DNA from: Devosia sp. YR412
GTDB taxonomy: Bacteria > Pseudomonadota > Alphaproteobacteria > Rhizobiales > Devosiaceae
DNA: 64,000 nt
Direction of reading: 5' to 3'
NCBI RefSeq assembly: GCF_900110945.1
Contig: NZ_FOFL01000006.1
Span: 62,001-126,000 of the forward strand
A program made the position numbers and the translations under genes. The notes beneath the pieces are model-generated. The model was not told where the DNA came from, ran no database searches, and was given only the letters and a program-made list of their open reading frames with translations. Positions 26,596-36,866 of this stretch are shown here, piece after piece (the first letter of the stretch is position 1; every line of letters begins with the position of its first letter).

Positions 26596-27717
26596 ATGAC
26601 TAAGAAGGCTCTAATTACTGGTATCACTGGCCAAGACGGTTCGTATCTGACCGAGCTTCTGCTGGAAAAGGGCTATGAAGTGCACGGCATCAAGCGCCGT
26701 GCTTCGCTGTTCAACACCCAGCGCATCGACCACCTGTATCAGGACCAGCACGTCGGCAATGCCCAGATGAAGCTGCACTATGGCGATCTGTCCGACACGT
26801 CCAATCTGACCCGCCTGATCCGCGATATCGAGCCGGACGAGGTCTACAATCTCGGCGCTCAGTCGCATGTGGCCGTGTCGTTCGAAGCCCCTGAGTATAC
26901 TGCTGACGTTGACGGCACCGGTGCGCTGCGCCTGCTCGAAGCCATCCGCTTCCTTGGCCTTGAGAAGAAAACCCGCTTCTACCAGGCGTCAACGTCCGAG
27001 CTTTACGGCTTGGTGCAGGAAACGCCGCAGAAGGAAACCACCCCATTCTATCCCCGCTCGCCCTACGCCGTGGCCAAGCTTTACGCCTACTGGATCACGG
27101 TGAACTACCGCGAGGCCTATGGCATGTATGCCTGCAACGGCATCTTGTTCAACCATGAGAGCCCGCGCCGTGGCGAAACCTTCGTCACGCGCAAGATCAC
27201 CCGCGGCCTGTCCAATATCGCTCTGGGTCTCGAATCCTGCCTCTACATGGGCAATATCGACTCCCTGCGCGACTGGGGCCACGCCAAGGACTATGTCCGC
27301 ATGCAGTGGATGATGCTGCAGCAGGATGTGGCTGACGATTTTGTCATCGCGACCGGCGTGCAATATTCGGTGCGCGAGTTCATCTCTTGGTCGGCCGCCG
27401 AGCTGGGCGTCACTATTGAGTTCTCAGGCTCGGGCGTGGATGAGGTTGGCAAGGTCGCCAAGATCGAGGGCGATCTGGCGCCCAACGTCAAGGTAGGTGA
27501 TATCATCGTCCGTATCGACCCGAAGTACTTCCGCCCGGCCGAAGTGGAAACCCTACTCGGCGATCCGAGCAAGGCCAAGCAGAAGCTCGGCTGGGTGCCC
27601 GAAATCACTGCGCAGGAAATGTGCCGGGAAATGGTCGCCGCCGACCACAAGGCGGCCCGCCGCTTTGCCCTGCTCAAGTCGCACGGCCTGGATCTTCCCG
27701 TCAGCTTCGAAGGCTGA
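26596..27717 (+). CDS. gmd: GDP-mannose 4,6-dehydratase
   Basis: 373 residues, short-chain dehydrogenase fold. Makes GDP-4-keto-6-deoxymannose from GDP-mannose, the first step to GDP-L-fucose. NADP-binding [10 protein letters not shown] is at the N terminus, followed by the signature STSELYG and the Y-x-x-x-K pair in [13 protein letters not shown] at 26596 (MTKKALITG) is used; the in-frame GTG at 26581 adds five residues absent from the family. First gene of the polysaccharide set, 52 bases before fcl. Its GDP-mannose supply genes are not in the window. Confidence 0.97.
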   Translation: MTKKALITGITGQDGSYLTELLLEKGYEVHGIKRRASLFNTQRIDHLYQDQHVGNAQMKLHYGDLSDTSNLTRLIRDIEPDEVYNLGAQSHVAVSFEAPEYTADVDGTGALRLLEAIRFLGLEKKTRFYQASTSELYGLVQETPQKETTPFYPRSPYAVAKLYAYWITVNYREAYGMYACNGILFNHESPRRGETFVTRKITRGLSNIALGLESCLYMGNIDSLRDWGHAKDYVRMQWMMLQQDVADDFVIATGVQYSVREFISWSAAELGVTIEFSGSGVDEVGKVAKIEGDLAPNVKVGDIIVRIDPKYFRPAEVETLLGDPSKAKQKLGWVPEITAQEMCREMVAADHKAARRFALLKSHGLDLPVSFEG

Positions 27718-27768
27718 CGGGCGGCTCGCCACAAGCCTTATCCTGTTCCGCGAGTTCGAGACGACAAC

Positions 27769-28719
27769 ATGACTTATGACCTGAATAGAAAGCGCGTCTG
27801 GGTTGCCGGCCATCGTGGCATGGTTGGCAGCGCCGTTGTGCGGCGACTGGCTGGTGAGGGCTGTGAGGTTATCACCGCCGGCCGAGATGTCGTGGACCTG
27901 ATGCGCCAGGCTGAAGTAGAAGCCTTCCTAGCCGATGCCAAGCCCGACGCGATCGTCATGGCGGCAGCCAAGGTCGGCGGCATCCTGGCCAATGACACGC
28001 GCCCGGCAGAATTCCTCTATGATAACCTGATGATCGAGGCGAATATCGTCGCCTCCGCCCATGCCAATGACGTCGAGAAGTTCCTCTTCCTCGGCTCGTC
28101 CTGCATCTACCCCAAGTTTGCTGACCAGCCGATCACCGAGGACAGCCTGCTCACCGGCTCTCTCGAGCCGACCAACGAGTGGTATGCGATCGCCAAGATC
28201 GCCGGCATCAAGCTGGCGCAGGCCTATCGCAAGCAATATGGGCGCGACTACATCAGTGCCATGCCGACCAATCTTTATGGTCCCGGCGACAATTTCGACC
28301 TGACCTCAAGCCATGTCATGCCAGCGATCATTCGCAAGGCGCATGAGGCCAAGGTCAGTGGCGCTTCATCGATCACGGTCTGGGGCACAGGAACACCGCG
28401 CCGCGAGTTCCTGCATGCCGATGACTGCGCCGATGCGCTGGTGTTCCTGCTGAAGAACTATTCCGACCACGAGCATGTCAATGTCGGTTCCGGCGAAGAT
28501 GTAACCATTCTCGAACTGACCCAGATCGTCTGCGACGTCGTCGGCTTTACCGGCGAGATCGTGCACGATCTGTCCAAGCCGGACGGCACCCCGCGCAAGC
28601 TGATGAGTGCAGACAAGCTGCGGTCCATGGGTTGGAAGCCGAGGGTCGCCCTTGAAGAGGGCATCACCGAAACCTATCAGTGGTTCCTCGACAACCAGGT
28701 AAAGGCTTCGGCAGCATGA
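27769..28719 (+). CDS. fcl: GDP-L-fucose synthase
   Basis: 316 residues, epimerase/reductase that completes GDP-L-fucose. N-terminal GHRGMVGSAVV nucleotide-binding motif, GSSCIYPKFADQPI, and the catalytic Tyr/Lys in EWYAIAKIAGIK. The gene follows gmd and its TGA overlaps the next ATG (ATGA). Confidence 0.97.
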   Translation: MTYDLNRKRVWVAGHRGMVGSAVVRRLAGEGCEVITAGRDVVDLMRQAEVEAFLADAKPDAIVMAAAKVGGILANDTRPAEFLYDNLMIEANIVASAHANDVEKFLFLGSSCIYPKFADQPITEDSLLTGSLEPTNEWYAIAKIAGIKLAQAYRKQYGRDYISAMPTNLYGPGDNFDLTSSHVMPAIIRKAHEAKVSGASSITVWGTGTPRREFLHADDCADALVFLLKNYSDHEHVNVGSGEDVTILELTQIVCDVVGFTGEIVHDLSKPDGTPRKLMSADKLRSMGWKPRVALEEGITETYQWFLDNQVKASAA

Positions 28720-29972
28720 AGCTTCTGATTCTGGGTCTCAACTACGCCCCCGAAAAGATTGGCATAGCCGTCTACACCACCGGCATGGCGGAAGCCTTGG
28801 CCGGGATGGGGCATGAGGTCCAGGTCATTGCCGGTCGGCCGTATTATCCGGCCTGGAAGATCATGGAAGGTCATAGCGCGCTTACTTATGGGCGAAGCAT
28901 CGAAGAAGGCGTCGACGTCACTCGTGCGCCTCATTACATTCCCAAACAACCCTCAGGCCTCAAGCGGCTGCTCCATCATTCCAGCTTTGCCGCTTCCACG
29001 TTCTTTCCAATGCTCTGGCGCGCGCTGACCTGGCGTCCGGATGTGGTAATTACTATCGCCCCATCGCTGATTGCCGCGCCCGTCGCGGCTCTTGCTGCCC
29101 GGGCGTCAGGTGCGCGCTCTTGGCTGCATATCCAAGATTTCGAGGTAGAAGCCGCTTTCGTCACCGGCCTTCTCAACAAGGACAGCGGCGTCGGTCGCAC
29201 CGCTGAAAAATTCGAGCTCCGCCTGCTCCGCCAGTTCGATACGGTTAGCAGTATTTCGCCCCAGATGTGCGCCAAGCTTATCGAGAAGGGCGTATCTGGC
29301 GACCGCGTCCTCGAGTTCCGCAACTGGAGCGATCTCGACGTCATCCGTCCGCTTGCTGCACCCTCGACCTATCGCACAGAATGGAACATAACGACTCACC
29401 ATGTCGCGCTCTATTCGGGCAATATTGCCAACAAGCAGGGCATTGAGATCGTGGTCGACGCTGCTCGTCGCCTCAAGCACCGCACTGACCTAACCTTTGT
29501 CGTCTGCGGCGAGGGCCCCAACCGCGCCAATCTCGAGGCCCAGGCTGCTGACCTGGGCAATGTCCGTTTCCACGGCCTGCAGCCCAAGGAACGCCTCAGC
29601 GACCTGCTGGGCCTGGCCAGCATCCATCTCCTGCCACAGATCGCCGGGGCTGCCGATCTGGTCCTGCCGAGCAAGCTCACCAACATGCTGGCGTCAGGTC
29701 GCCCGGTCGTCGCCACTGCCCTTCAGGGTACCGGCCTCTACGACGAAGTCGAGGGCTGTGGCCTGATCGTGGCGCCCGAAGACGGAAAAGCATTGTCCGG
29801 CGCCATCGCGACGCTGCTCGATGATTCCGCGCTCAGTACTGCCTATGGCAAGGCAGCTCGCCAGCGCGCCGAACAGCGCTGGTCTAAGCGCGCTATCATG
29901 GCCGGGCTCGAGAAGCGTCTGCACAAGGCGTCTTCAGCGACCCAGCCCGCCACCGGAACCGCCGAATCATGA
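28716..29972 (+). CDS. WcaI-like GT4 glycosyltransferase
   Basis: 418 residues with a GT-B fold. The start MKLLILGLNYAPEKIGIAVYT resembles colanic acid glycosyltransferase WcaI (N-terminal GT4-like domain). The C-terminal half has LYSGNIANKQGIE, FVVCGEGPN and LVLPSKLTNMLASGRPVVAT. It transfers a sugar, possibly fucose, onto the lipid-linked repeat; acceptor and donor cannot be read from sequence. ATG at 28716 overlaps fcl by 4 bases. Confidence 0.88.
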   Translation: MKLLILGLNYAPEKIGIAVYTTGMAEALAGMGHEVQVIAGRPYYPAWKIMEGHSALTYGRSIEEGVDVTRAPHYIPKQPSGLKRLLHHSSFAASTFFPMLWRALTWRPDVVITIAPSLIAAPVAALAARASGARSWLHIQDFEVEAAFVTGLLNKDSGVGRTAEKFELRLLRQFDTVSSISPQMCAKLIEKGVSGDRVLEFRNWSDLDVIRPLAAPSTYRTEWNITTHHVALYSGNIANKQGIEIVVDAARRLKHRTDLTFVVCGEGPNRANLEAQAADLGNVRFHGLQPKERLSDLLGLASIHLLPQIAGAADLVLPSKLTNMLASGRPVVATALQGTGLYDEVEGCGLIVAPEDGKALSGAIATLLDDSALSTAYGKAARQRAEQRWSKRAIMAGLEKRLHKASSATQPATGTAES

Positions 29973-30064
29973 GCGTCCGCCTGCCGACTTTCGCTTCACG
30001 TCCGGTTTGGCGTTGCCTCTTGCCCCTAGGGGGCGTCTGCGCCATGCCCAAGGCTGCCCGCTAA

Positions 30065-31558
30065 ATGGCAAGTCCGATCAAACTCAATCTTGCGACGTTC
30101 TATCTCAATTTCATCACTCAGGCGGTGATCGGGTTTTTCATCAATCCGCTGCTGCTTGGTGCGCTAGGCGCGACCGGTTTCGGCATCTGGAAATCCTGCC
30201 AGCGCTTTTTCGACGTTGCCACCGCAGCCGATGGCGGTACGCCACAGGCGTTGAAGTGGGTGCTTGCCCAGAAATCAGCCGACAATGACGACGCTGCCAA
30301 GCAGCGCGAGGTCGGTGCCGCAATCGCCGTGTGGTTGATCTGGCTGCCCATCCTAATCCTCATTTCCGTTGTTCTGACCTATTTTCTCCCCTCGCTGATC
30401 AATGGCCTCGGGCCGGAGGAAAGCGATACGACCCGTTGGGTCGGGGTGATCCTATCGGCCAATGTGGTGCTGACCGGACTGGTCAGCATTCCGACTTCGG
30501 TGCTGCTGGGGGTCAACCAGGGCTATTGGGCCATGTCGGTGGCAACCCTCGTGGTTATCGTCAGCAATATGGGCATGCTGGCCGCATCCTGGATGGGCTA
30601 TGGCGTGCCGGGTATTGCCTTTGTCGTCCTGGCGACGGCCGTCTTGGGCGGGCTCGCCACTTGGCTGATCGCCCGTCGTACCATTTCGTGGTGGGGCCTT
30701 AGAAAGCCGGCCAAGGCCGATGCCGTGCGGCTAGCAAAGTTCAGCGGCTGGTTGTTAATCTGGTCATATGTGCAGCGCCTGCTGATGTCGAGCGAGATCA
30801 TCCTGCTCAGCGCCCTTGTGGGTGCTGTCGCGGTGTCCGACTATTCCTTTACCGCCTATGTTGCCCAGTTCGGCCTGTCGGTCTGCTTGTTGACGACCAG
30901 CGTGTTCATGCCCAGCCTCGGCCGCTCCATGGGGATGAAAGATGGTACTGCCGTGCGGTCCGCGATTGCCCAGGCACGATCGTTGAATCTCGTTATAGCC
31001 ATGATCGTCGGCGGTGGCATCCTACTCTTTAACCGCAGCTTCGTGGTGCTGTGGGCCGGTGAAGCAAGCTATATGGGCGATCCTATCAATGTCGCAATGG
31101 TCTTGGCTTTTGTCCAACTCGCCCTGATCCGCTGCGATGCGCAAATCCTGGACGCAGCCCTCAAGGTTCGTGCGCGCGCCATAGTTGGTATGGTGTCGAC
31201 AATTGCCAGTCTGGCCGTCGCTGCCCTCGCCTATACGCTGACGCAAGACATTCTCATGCTGTTTGCAGGCATAATCGTCGGCCGCGCCATCGCGAGCATC
31301 GCCTTTCCGATGCTCGTCTTGCGCCTCGAGGGCGGTATCAGCCGCAGTCTAGTCCTCACCTATGCGGCCACGACGCTTGTACTTGCCTGCTGCTATGCGC
31401 TGGGCGAGATGATCCAAGCCGACAACTGGGTTGCCCTGGTTGCTTACGCGATCGTGGGCGGGGCTGTTCTGGCTGCCATCGGTCTCGTGCTCCTGCCGCA
31501 CGAAACGCGTGTCAGTATCATGAGCTTCCGCAAACCTTTACCGCGGGCAACGTCATGA
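30065..31558 (+). CDS. Wzx-like polysaccharide flippase
   Basis: 497 residues with about 12-14 hydrophobic helices, of the MOP/polysaccharide biosynthesis protein type. Predicted to flip the undecaprenyl-linked repeat unit across the inner membrane. No soluble domain. The last 4 bases overlap the polymerase gene (ATGA), linking export and polymerisation. A 92-base gap separates it from the WcaI-like gene. Confidence 0.85.
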   Translation: MASPIKLNLATFYLNFITQAVIGFFINPLLLGALGATGFGIWKSCQRFFDVATAADGGTPQALKWVLAQKSADNDDAAKQREVGAAIAVWLIWLPILILISVVLTYFLPSLINGLGPEESDTTRWVGVILSANVVLTGLVSIPTSVLLGVNQGYWAMSVATLVVIVSNMGMLAASWMGYGVPGIAFVVLATAVLGGLATWLIARRTISWWGLRKPAKADAVRLAKFSGWLLIWSYVQRLLMSSEIILLSALVGAVAVSDYSFTAYVAQFGLSVCLLTTSVFMPSLGRSMGMKDGTAVRSAIAQARSLNLVIAMIVGGGILLFNRSFVVLWAGEASYMGDPINVAMVLAFVQLALIRCDAQILDAALKVRARAIVGMVSTIASLAVAALAYTLTQDILMLFAGIIVGRAIASIAFPMLVLRLEGGISRSLVLTYAATTLVLACCYALGEMIQADNWVALVAYAIVGGAVLAAIGLVLLPHETRVSIMSFRKPLPRATS

Positions 31559-33006
31559 AGTCGAGAAACATTGTATCGCGCGGCCTTAGTACCTTCGTGC
31601 AAACTGTGCTGATCTTGCTATTGATCGCCAGTTTTTATGGCATGCCTAAGGGACTTTCACCCGCGGTGGCATGGAGCTGCCTCATCGTATTCTACTACAT
31701 ATTTTGGGAAGCAATTCAGAAGCCAACTATAATTGCAGAAGGAATTCCCACGTATTTCACTATAGAACTCCTATTCTATGTGTTTTACTACATATTGTAC
31801 TATTATCCATACCAATTACATGTTCTGTCCTTGAATGAAATTGCGAGGAGCACGGTATTCACCAACACCTTCGTTGATGAGAGCAACTCTGCAATAATAG
31901 CCGCAACGATAGGTATAGTTGCATTTAGAATAGGACTAAAATCCGTCCAGAATTTGCCCACCCAAATAACGATGAAGCCGAATTTCAACTATAGTAACTT
32001 GCCGGTTGTGACTATGGCCGGCCTGGCCGGACTTATTTCGCTATATCAGCTGTCAGGCTGGCGTAGCGACGGCGAGGGTAGGTACACCGGCACTACATCC
32101 GGCGGCGTTCTCGCGGAAGGCGTGACTACGATTATCATGATCCTAGGCATGATCACTATCGGTACGACCATCGCCAATTTAGTTCAGAAGCGGAAGATCT
32201 CGCTTCCACTCTGGATTTCCATTGGCCTGACATTATACTGGACGGTGCGTATTCTGTCCTTCGGCGATCGCAACAGTTTCCTACTCCTAGCCATCGCTGC
32301 AGTAGGAGGCATGTTGACATACCGCGTCCATGCCGGACGTAACGTTCTTTTTGGCCTAATTTTTGTAGGCCTTTCTTTTTACAACGTAATTGAAATAATT
32401 CGAATGTCTCCTGACTTCTCGTTGGATGGAATATCAGAAGCATATGAAATTTCGTCGAGCAAAAATGCCGAAGATAGCAGCTTCAATTTTACAACCATTG
32501 CCGCTCGAGCGAGTTTTGCTGCTGTCCCAGATGTATTTGATTATGGCTATGGATTCTACAAGCTAGTAGGATTTTCGGGAATTTTTCCCTTCGTCCGCGG
32601 CTTTTTGCTGGACGGAAGCCAACTATTTACGACCTCCACAGACGTCTTAACTTATGTTGTTCTTGGCCCAAACGCCACTTGGAGCTTGGGCACCAATACT
32701 ATTTCCGACATCTATCTCGATTTTGGCATATTCGGCGTCCCAATCGCCATGTTTTTTGTTGGTTGTTTTGTTGCCAGGGTGCGTCGCTATGCAACGCTGA
32801 ACCCAAAATCAACTACTGCCATCATCATATACTTGATGACGCTCGCGCTAATGGCGGAATTACCACGCTATTCGCTCGATTTTCCAGTACGAATGTTGGC
32901 GTGGGCAGCGTTGCTGCTGTGGGGATACCGCCTTGTAACCAGAAAGCCAATTCCTGCTGTCGAAACTTTCGTACTACCAGTCGAAACCACGTCAAGTAGG
33001 GGGTGA
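31555..33006 (+). CDS. Wzy-like O-antigen/exopolysaccharide polymerase
   Basis: 483 residues, about 11-12 membrane helices and a large periplasmic loop, with the low overall conservation typical of Wzy. The DNA is much richer in A and T than its neighbours, a common trait of wzy genes and a sign of separate transfer. Predicted to polymerise repeat units in the periplasm. Assignment rests on topology, position between flippase and transferases, and composition. Confidence 0.72.
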   Translation: MKSRNIVSRGLSTFVQTVLILLLIASFYGMPKGLSPAVAWSCLIVFYYIFWEAIQKPTIIAEGIPTYFTIELLFYVFYYILYYYPYQLHVLSLNEIARSTVFTNTFVDESNSAIIAATIGIVAFRIGLKSVQNLPTQITMKPNFNYSNLPVVTMAGLAGLISLYQLSGWRSDGEGRYTGTTSGGVLAEGVTTIIMILGMITIGTTIANLVQKRKISLPLWISIGLTLYWTVRILSFGDRNSFLLLAIAAVGGMLTYRVHAGRNVLFGLIFVGLSFYNVIEIIRMSPDFSLDGISEAYEISSSKNAEDSSFNFTTIAARASFAAVPDVFDYGYGFYKLVGFSGIFPFVRGFLLDGSQLFTTSTDVLTYVVLGPNATWSLGTNTISDIYLDFGIFGVPIAMFFVGCFVARVRRYATLNPKSTTAIIIYLMTLALMAELPRYSLDFPVRMLAWAALLLWGYRLVTRKPIPAVETFVLPVETTSSRG

Positions 33007-33008
33007 AG

Positions 33009-33527
33009 ATGCCTTCCATTTCTAGTCTCGCCAAGCGCATCACATCGCTCATCCATCGCCGTACGGATCCTGTTGGTTATGCTCGCTCTATCGGAGTTAG
33101 GGTCGGCAAAGATTGCCGGCTGATCAATGTCAGCTTCAGCACCGAGCCCTATCTGGTGACCATCGGTAATCATGTGAGCGCCACTGCCACGCGCTTTGAA
33201 ACCCATGATGGCGGCGTCTGGGTGTTCCGCGACAAGCTGCCCGATCTCGACATCGTCAAGGGCATCACTGTCGGCGACAATGTCTATATGGGCTTCGGCT
33301 GCGTGGTCCTGCCAGGCGTTACCATTGGTAGCAATGTGGTTATCGGGGCCGGGGCCGTGGTCAGCCGTGACATTCCCGACAACAGCGTCGCTGTAGGCGT
33401 GCCAGCGCGGGTGATCAAGTCACTCGATGCCTACGAGGCCAAGGTCGTCGAACGGGGCAAGATGACCAAACATCTCAGCGATGAGGCCAAGCGGGAGTTT
33501 TACGAGGCCCAGAGGGCGCAGGGGTAG
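33009..33527 (+). CDS. Left-handed beta-helix acyltransferase
   Basis: 172 residues with hexapeptide repeats: VRVGKDCRLINVSF, VTIGNHV, ITVGDNVYMGFGCVVLPGVTIGSNVVIGAG (split at each hexad), then VGVPARVIK. Likely O-acetylates a sugar of the repeat unit. Start ATG 33009 follows GGGGG; a GTG at 33003 overlapping the polymerase stop is an alternative. Confidence 0.83.
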   Translation: MPSISSLAKRITSLIHRRTDPVGYARSIGVRVGKDCRLINVSFSTEPYLVTIGNHVSATATRFETHDGGVWVFRDKLPDLDIVKGITVGDNVYMGFGCVVLPGVTIGSNVVIGAGAVVSRDIPDNSVAVGVPARVIKSLDAYEAKVVERGKMTKHLSDEAKREFYEAQRAQG

Positions 33528-33530
33528 GCG

Positions 33531-34592
33531 ATGACACTCAAGATCTGTTTCATGATCCCGGGCTTCTCCGATGGCGGGGCGCAGCGGCAATGCATCTATC
33601 TGCTCAATGAACTTCAGAAGCGCGACGATGTGGAACTGCACCTCATCCGCTTCCACAAGGGCATCCACGATCATCTGCTCAAGACCGACCGCATCGAGAT
33701 CCTCGATATCCCGGTCAAGTCCAACTACGACATTCGTGGCATGATGCGCGCGGCCGACCAGGTCAAGAAGATCGGGCCCGACATTCTGATGTCCTGGCTC
33801 CATTCCAGCGACATCTATAGTTTCTTTATCCGCCTGCTCAGCCGCGGTTCCAAATGGGTCATGACCGAGCGCGATTCCAGCTATCCCAACGAGTTGCGCT
33901 ATTGGGTGCGGCTGAAGCTGGGGCGTTATGCCGATGCCATCGTCGCCAATTCGGCTTCCGGCGATGCCCTGTGGGCTGCCAATGGCGCCCGCGGCAAGCG
34001 CTTCGTCGCCAACAATATCGTGCCTTTCGGGGCGCCTGCTCCCACTGCGGCCGAGCCATCGCGGACAGTGCTCCATATCGGCCGTCTGGAGCCGCAGAAA
34101 AATGCGCTCGTCCTGGCCGAAGCCTTCGCGATCGTAGCCGTACGGCGGCCGGACCTCACCTTCCAGCTCGTCGGCGACGGCAGCTTGCGCGGCAAGATTG
34201 AAGCCATCACCGCAAGGGCCGGCGTATCCGACCGCGTGCAATTGCTCGGCTTCCAGAAAAGCGTCATGCCTTTCCTCGCCAAGGCGGCCCTGCTGGTCAG
34301 CCTCAGCCATCACGAAGGTCTGCCCAATGCCTTGCTCGAGGGCACTGTATCGGGCGTTCCCATCGTGGCGTCCGATATCCGCGAGCATCAGGACCTCCTG
34401 GGCACCGACTATCCCTTCTACGTGCCAGATCGCGGTGATGCGGAGGTCGCTGCGGCGATGATCGAGCGGGCCCTCGATGACCTCTCCGCCGCAAGCTACC
34501 TCAAATTTGCAAAGAGCCGGACAGACGCCATGACCGGCTCCGCCGTTGCCGACAACTATATCGACATTTTCCGTTCAGTGATGGCTGGGTGA
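33531..34592 (+). CDS. GT4 family glycosyltransferase
   Basis: 353 residues, GT-B fold. N-terminal GFSDGGAQRQCIYL, then VLHIGRLEPQKN, LVGDGSLRGK, and the retaining-enzyme EGLPNALLEG (E-x7-E type) near residue 265. Sugar specificity unknown. It begins 3 bases after the acyltransferase stop. Confidence 0.88.
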   Translation: MTLKICFMIPGFSDGGAQRQCIYLLNELQKRDDVELHLIRFHKGIHDHLLKTDRIEILDIPVKSNYDIRGMMRAADQVKKIGPDILMSWLHSSDIYSFFIRLLSRGSKWVMTERDSSYPNELRYWVRLKLGRYADAIVANSASGDALWAANGARGKRFVANNIVPFGAPAPTAAEPSRTVLHIGRLEPQKNALVLAEAFAIVAVRRPDLTFQLVGDGSLRGKIEAITARAGVSDRVQLLGFQKSVMPFLAKAALLVSLSHHEGLPNALLEGTVSGVPIVASDIREHQDLLGTDYPFYVPDRGDAEVAAAMIERALDDLSAASYLKFAKSRTDAMTGSAVADNYIDIFRSVMAG

Positions 34593-35140
34593 GCATGGGA
34601 CTTCTCAAGAGAGGCTTTTCGCGCCTGGCACTGCACGTGCTGCGCATCGTCCTGCTTCCGGTCGAACTGGTCGATGCGCGGCGCTATATGGATGTCTACA
34701 CGTGGCTTCTGCGCCGGTATGGTCTGCAGACCAGGGGCAAGCCGCGCTATATTTCCAGCAAGGCGCGCTTCGACGACCTCAATCTGGTGACCATCGGCGA
34801 TCGCGCTGTCCTTTCCAAATATGTCATCCTGCTTACCCATGACTATTCGGTGACCACTGCCCTGCGGACACTCGGCGAGGCTCCGGAAACCGATATCGGC
34901 GTCAAGCGCCCGATCACCATAGGCGACAATGTCTTTATCGGCATGAACGTGATCCTGCTACCGGGCACCACCATCGGAGACAATGTCATCATCGGCGCCG
35001 GCAGCGTGGTGCGCGGTAAGATCGCCGATGATTCCATCGTCGTCGGCAATCCGGGCCAGGTCATTGGTACGATCTCCGAGCGCGCGGAGCGCTGGCGCGC
35101 GCTGGCGACCAGCGATGGCGCTTTCCGGGACAAGAAGTAG
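34589..35140 (+). CDS. Left-handed beta-helix acyltransferase
   Basis: 183 residues. Hexapeptide repeat region: LVTIGDRAVLSKYVILLTHD, then ITIGDNVFIGMNVILLPG, TTIGDNVIIGAGSVVRG and VVGNPGQVIG. Typical sugar O-acetyltransferase. GTG at 34589 overlaps the previous stop; ATG at 34595 is two codons on and equally possible. Confidence 0.83.
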   Translation: MSMGLLKRGFSRLALHVLRIVLLPVELVDARRYMDVYTWLLRRYGLQTRGKPRYISSKARFDDLNLVTIGDRAVLSKYVILLTHDYSVTTALRTLGEAPETDIGVKRPITIGDNVFIGMNVILLPGTTIGDNVIIGAGSVVRGKIADDSIVVGNPGQVIGTISERAERWRALATSDGAFRDKK

Positions 35141-35143
35141 GCC

Positions 35144-36235
35144 ATGGTCAGGATCGTCCATTATTCGACCTCGCTGTCGCGATCTGCCGGCGGTCTTTAT
35201 ACGGCCGTGGCCGGCCTCGCATCGGCAACGGCTGCCCTTGGTGCCGAGGTTGCCATCGTCGGCGGCGCCGACGAATTCTTCGAGGCCGATCGTGCCGCCT
35301 GGCAGGGCGTGGATGTGCGCCCCCATGCCCTCAAGCATGGTCCCTATGGCTTTGCCTTCGATGCTTTCTCTACCATTGCGGCGCTTAAGCCCGATATCGT
35401 GCACATCAATGGCATCTGGTCCGCTGCCTCGATCTATGGCGCGGTCAGCGCATTGCGCGGCGTACCGGTCGTGGTCTCGCCTCATGGCATGCTCGACCCA
35501 TGGATTCTCTCGCGCAGCCGCCTCGTCAAGACCGTGCATTCGACCCTTTTCGAACGTCCCATGCTTGCACGAGCTCATGTCCATGCTCTCAGCGCCTCGG
35601 AACGCGAAGCCGTCCTCGCCTATATGCCGGGGATAGAGAGCCGCACCTTCACTCTGCCCAACGGCATTTCCGATACGCCCGTTCCAGCCAGCCCAACGCC
35701 GCGCCAGGGCGTGCTCTATCTGGGGCGCCTGCACCAGAAAAAGCAGGTGCTCGAATTGATGCAGGCCTGGTCCGACCTGCCCGCTGCCATCGGAGGGAAC
35801 CTGACCATAGCCGGCTGGGGCGATGCGGCATATGAGGCCGAGGTCACACGCCTTGCTGTGGCGGGCGTGGATTTCGTCGGCTCGCTCTACGGCGAAGCCA
35901 AGAGCGCGGCCTTCAGTAGCGCGCGCTTTTTCATCCTGCCATCGCTCAGCGAAGGCCTGCCCATGGCCGTGCTCGAGGCCATCCAGCATGGCTGTGTGCC
36001 GATCCTGACCGACCAGTGCAACCTGCCCGAACTCTTCGCCGACGATATCGCCCTGCGCATGAACACGGATTTCAGCGATTTCCCGGCCGTGATGACGCGG
36101 GCACTGGCCATGGACGATGCCGAATTTGCCGAGCGTTCCGCCGCAGCGCAGACCTATGCCCAGCGTTACCTCTGGAGCAATATCGCCTGCTCCATGCTCA
36201 GCGAATACGACCGAATCCTTGGTCCCCGCAGATAA
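35144..36235 (+). CDS. GT4 family glycosyltransferase
   Basis: 363 residues, GT-B fold. Opens MVRIVHYSTSLSRSAGGLYT, has VVSPHGMLDPW, VLYLGRLHQKKQV and EGLPMAVLEA (catalytic E-x7-E). This VSPHGML type is common in exopolysaccharide clusters. It starts three bases after the preceding gene. Confidence 0.88.
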   Translation: MVRIVHYSTSLSRSAGGLYTAVAGLASATAALGAEVAIVGGADEFFEADRAAWQGVDVRPHALKHGPYGFAFDAFSTIAALKPDIVHINGIWSAASIYGAVSALRGVPVVVSPHGMLDPWILSRSRLVKTVHSTLFERPMLARAHVHALSASEREAVLAYMPGIESRTFTLPNGISDTPVPASPTPRQGVLYLGRLHQKKQVLELMQAWSDLPAAIGGNLTIAGWGDAAYEAEVTRLAVAGVDFVGSLYGEAKSAAFSSARFFILPSLSEGLPMAVLEAIQHGCVPILTDQCNLPELFADDIALRMNTDFSDFPAVMTRALAMDDAEFAERSAAAQTYAQRYLWSNIACSMLSEYDRILGPRR

Positions 36236-36257
36236 GCAACTTAGCCTGGAGTGACCG

Positions 36258-36860
36258 TTGATGACCGGCCGGAAATCTGATCAGCCTTCCGATATTCTTG
36301 ATTCTTCAGGGAGGATAGGCCTTAAGGGTGGCCCGTCCTTTTCCCTACGCCATCGGCTTTTTCGCATGGTCTGGAATCTGACCTGGTCAGTCCTTGCGGC
36401 CTGGACACCACCCCCTCTGCATCCTTGGCGGCGCCTGCTACTGATCCTCTTCGGCGCAAAGCTGGGCAAGGGGGCGAGGGTCTATGGCAGCGCCAGGATA
36501 TGGTACCCACCAAATCTGGAAATGGGTGACCATGCCGTAATCGGATGGAACGTCAACTGCTACTGCCAAGGCAAGATCACTATAGGCGACTATGCCATCG
36601 TTTCGCAGTTTGCCCACCTCGTTAGTGGTACCCATGACATTGATGATCCAGCGTTCCAGTTGTTTACTCGACCTATCCATATTGGGCGCTACGCTTGGGT
36701 CGCGACCAATGCATTCGTGGGGCCCGGCGTTACCTTAGAAGAGGGCGCAGTTCTCGGCGCATGCGCTGTTACTGTCAAAAACCTGCCCGCCTGGACCGTC
36801 CATGCGGGCAACCCCGCAAGATATATTCGCGACCGAGCTTGGCCTGTGCCAGCGATTTGA
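36258..36860 (+). CDS. Colanic acid-type (WcaF-like) acetyltransferase
   Basis: 200 residues. N-terminal amphipathic segment WNLTWSVLAAWTPPPLHPWRR, typical of putative colanic acid acetyltransferases. A left-handed helix with YCQGKITIGDYAIVSQ, HLVSGTHDIDDP, AFVGPGVTLEEGAVLG and NPARYI follows. Predicted to O-acetylate a cell-surface polysaccharide. It is the last transferase of the operon. Confidence 0.86.
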   Translation: MMTGRKSDQPSDILDSSGRIGLKGGPSFSLRHRLFRMVWNLTWSVLAAWTPPPLHPWRRLLLILFGAKLGKGARVYGSARIWYPPNLEMGDHAVIGWNVNCYCQGKITIGDYAIVSQFAHLVSGTHDIDDPAFQLFTRPIHIGRYAWVATNAFVGPGVTLEEGAVLGACAVTVKNLPAWTVHAGNPARYIRDRAWPVPAI

Positions 36861-36866
36861 AATAGC

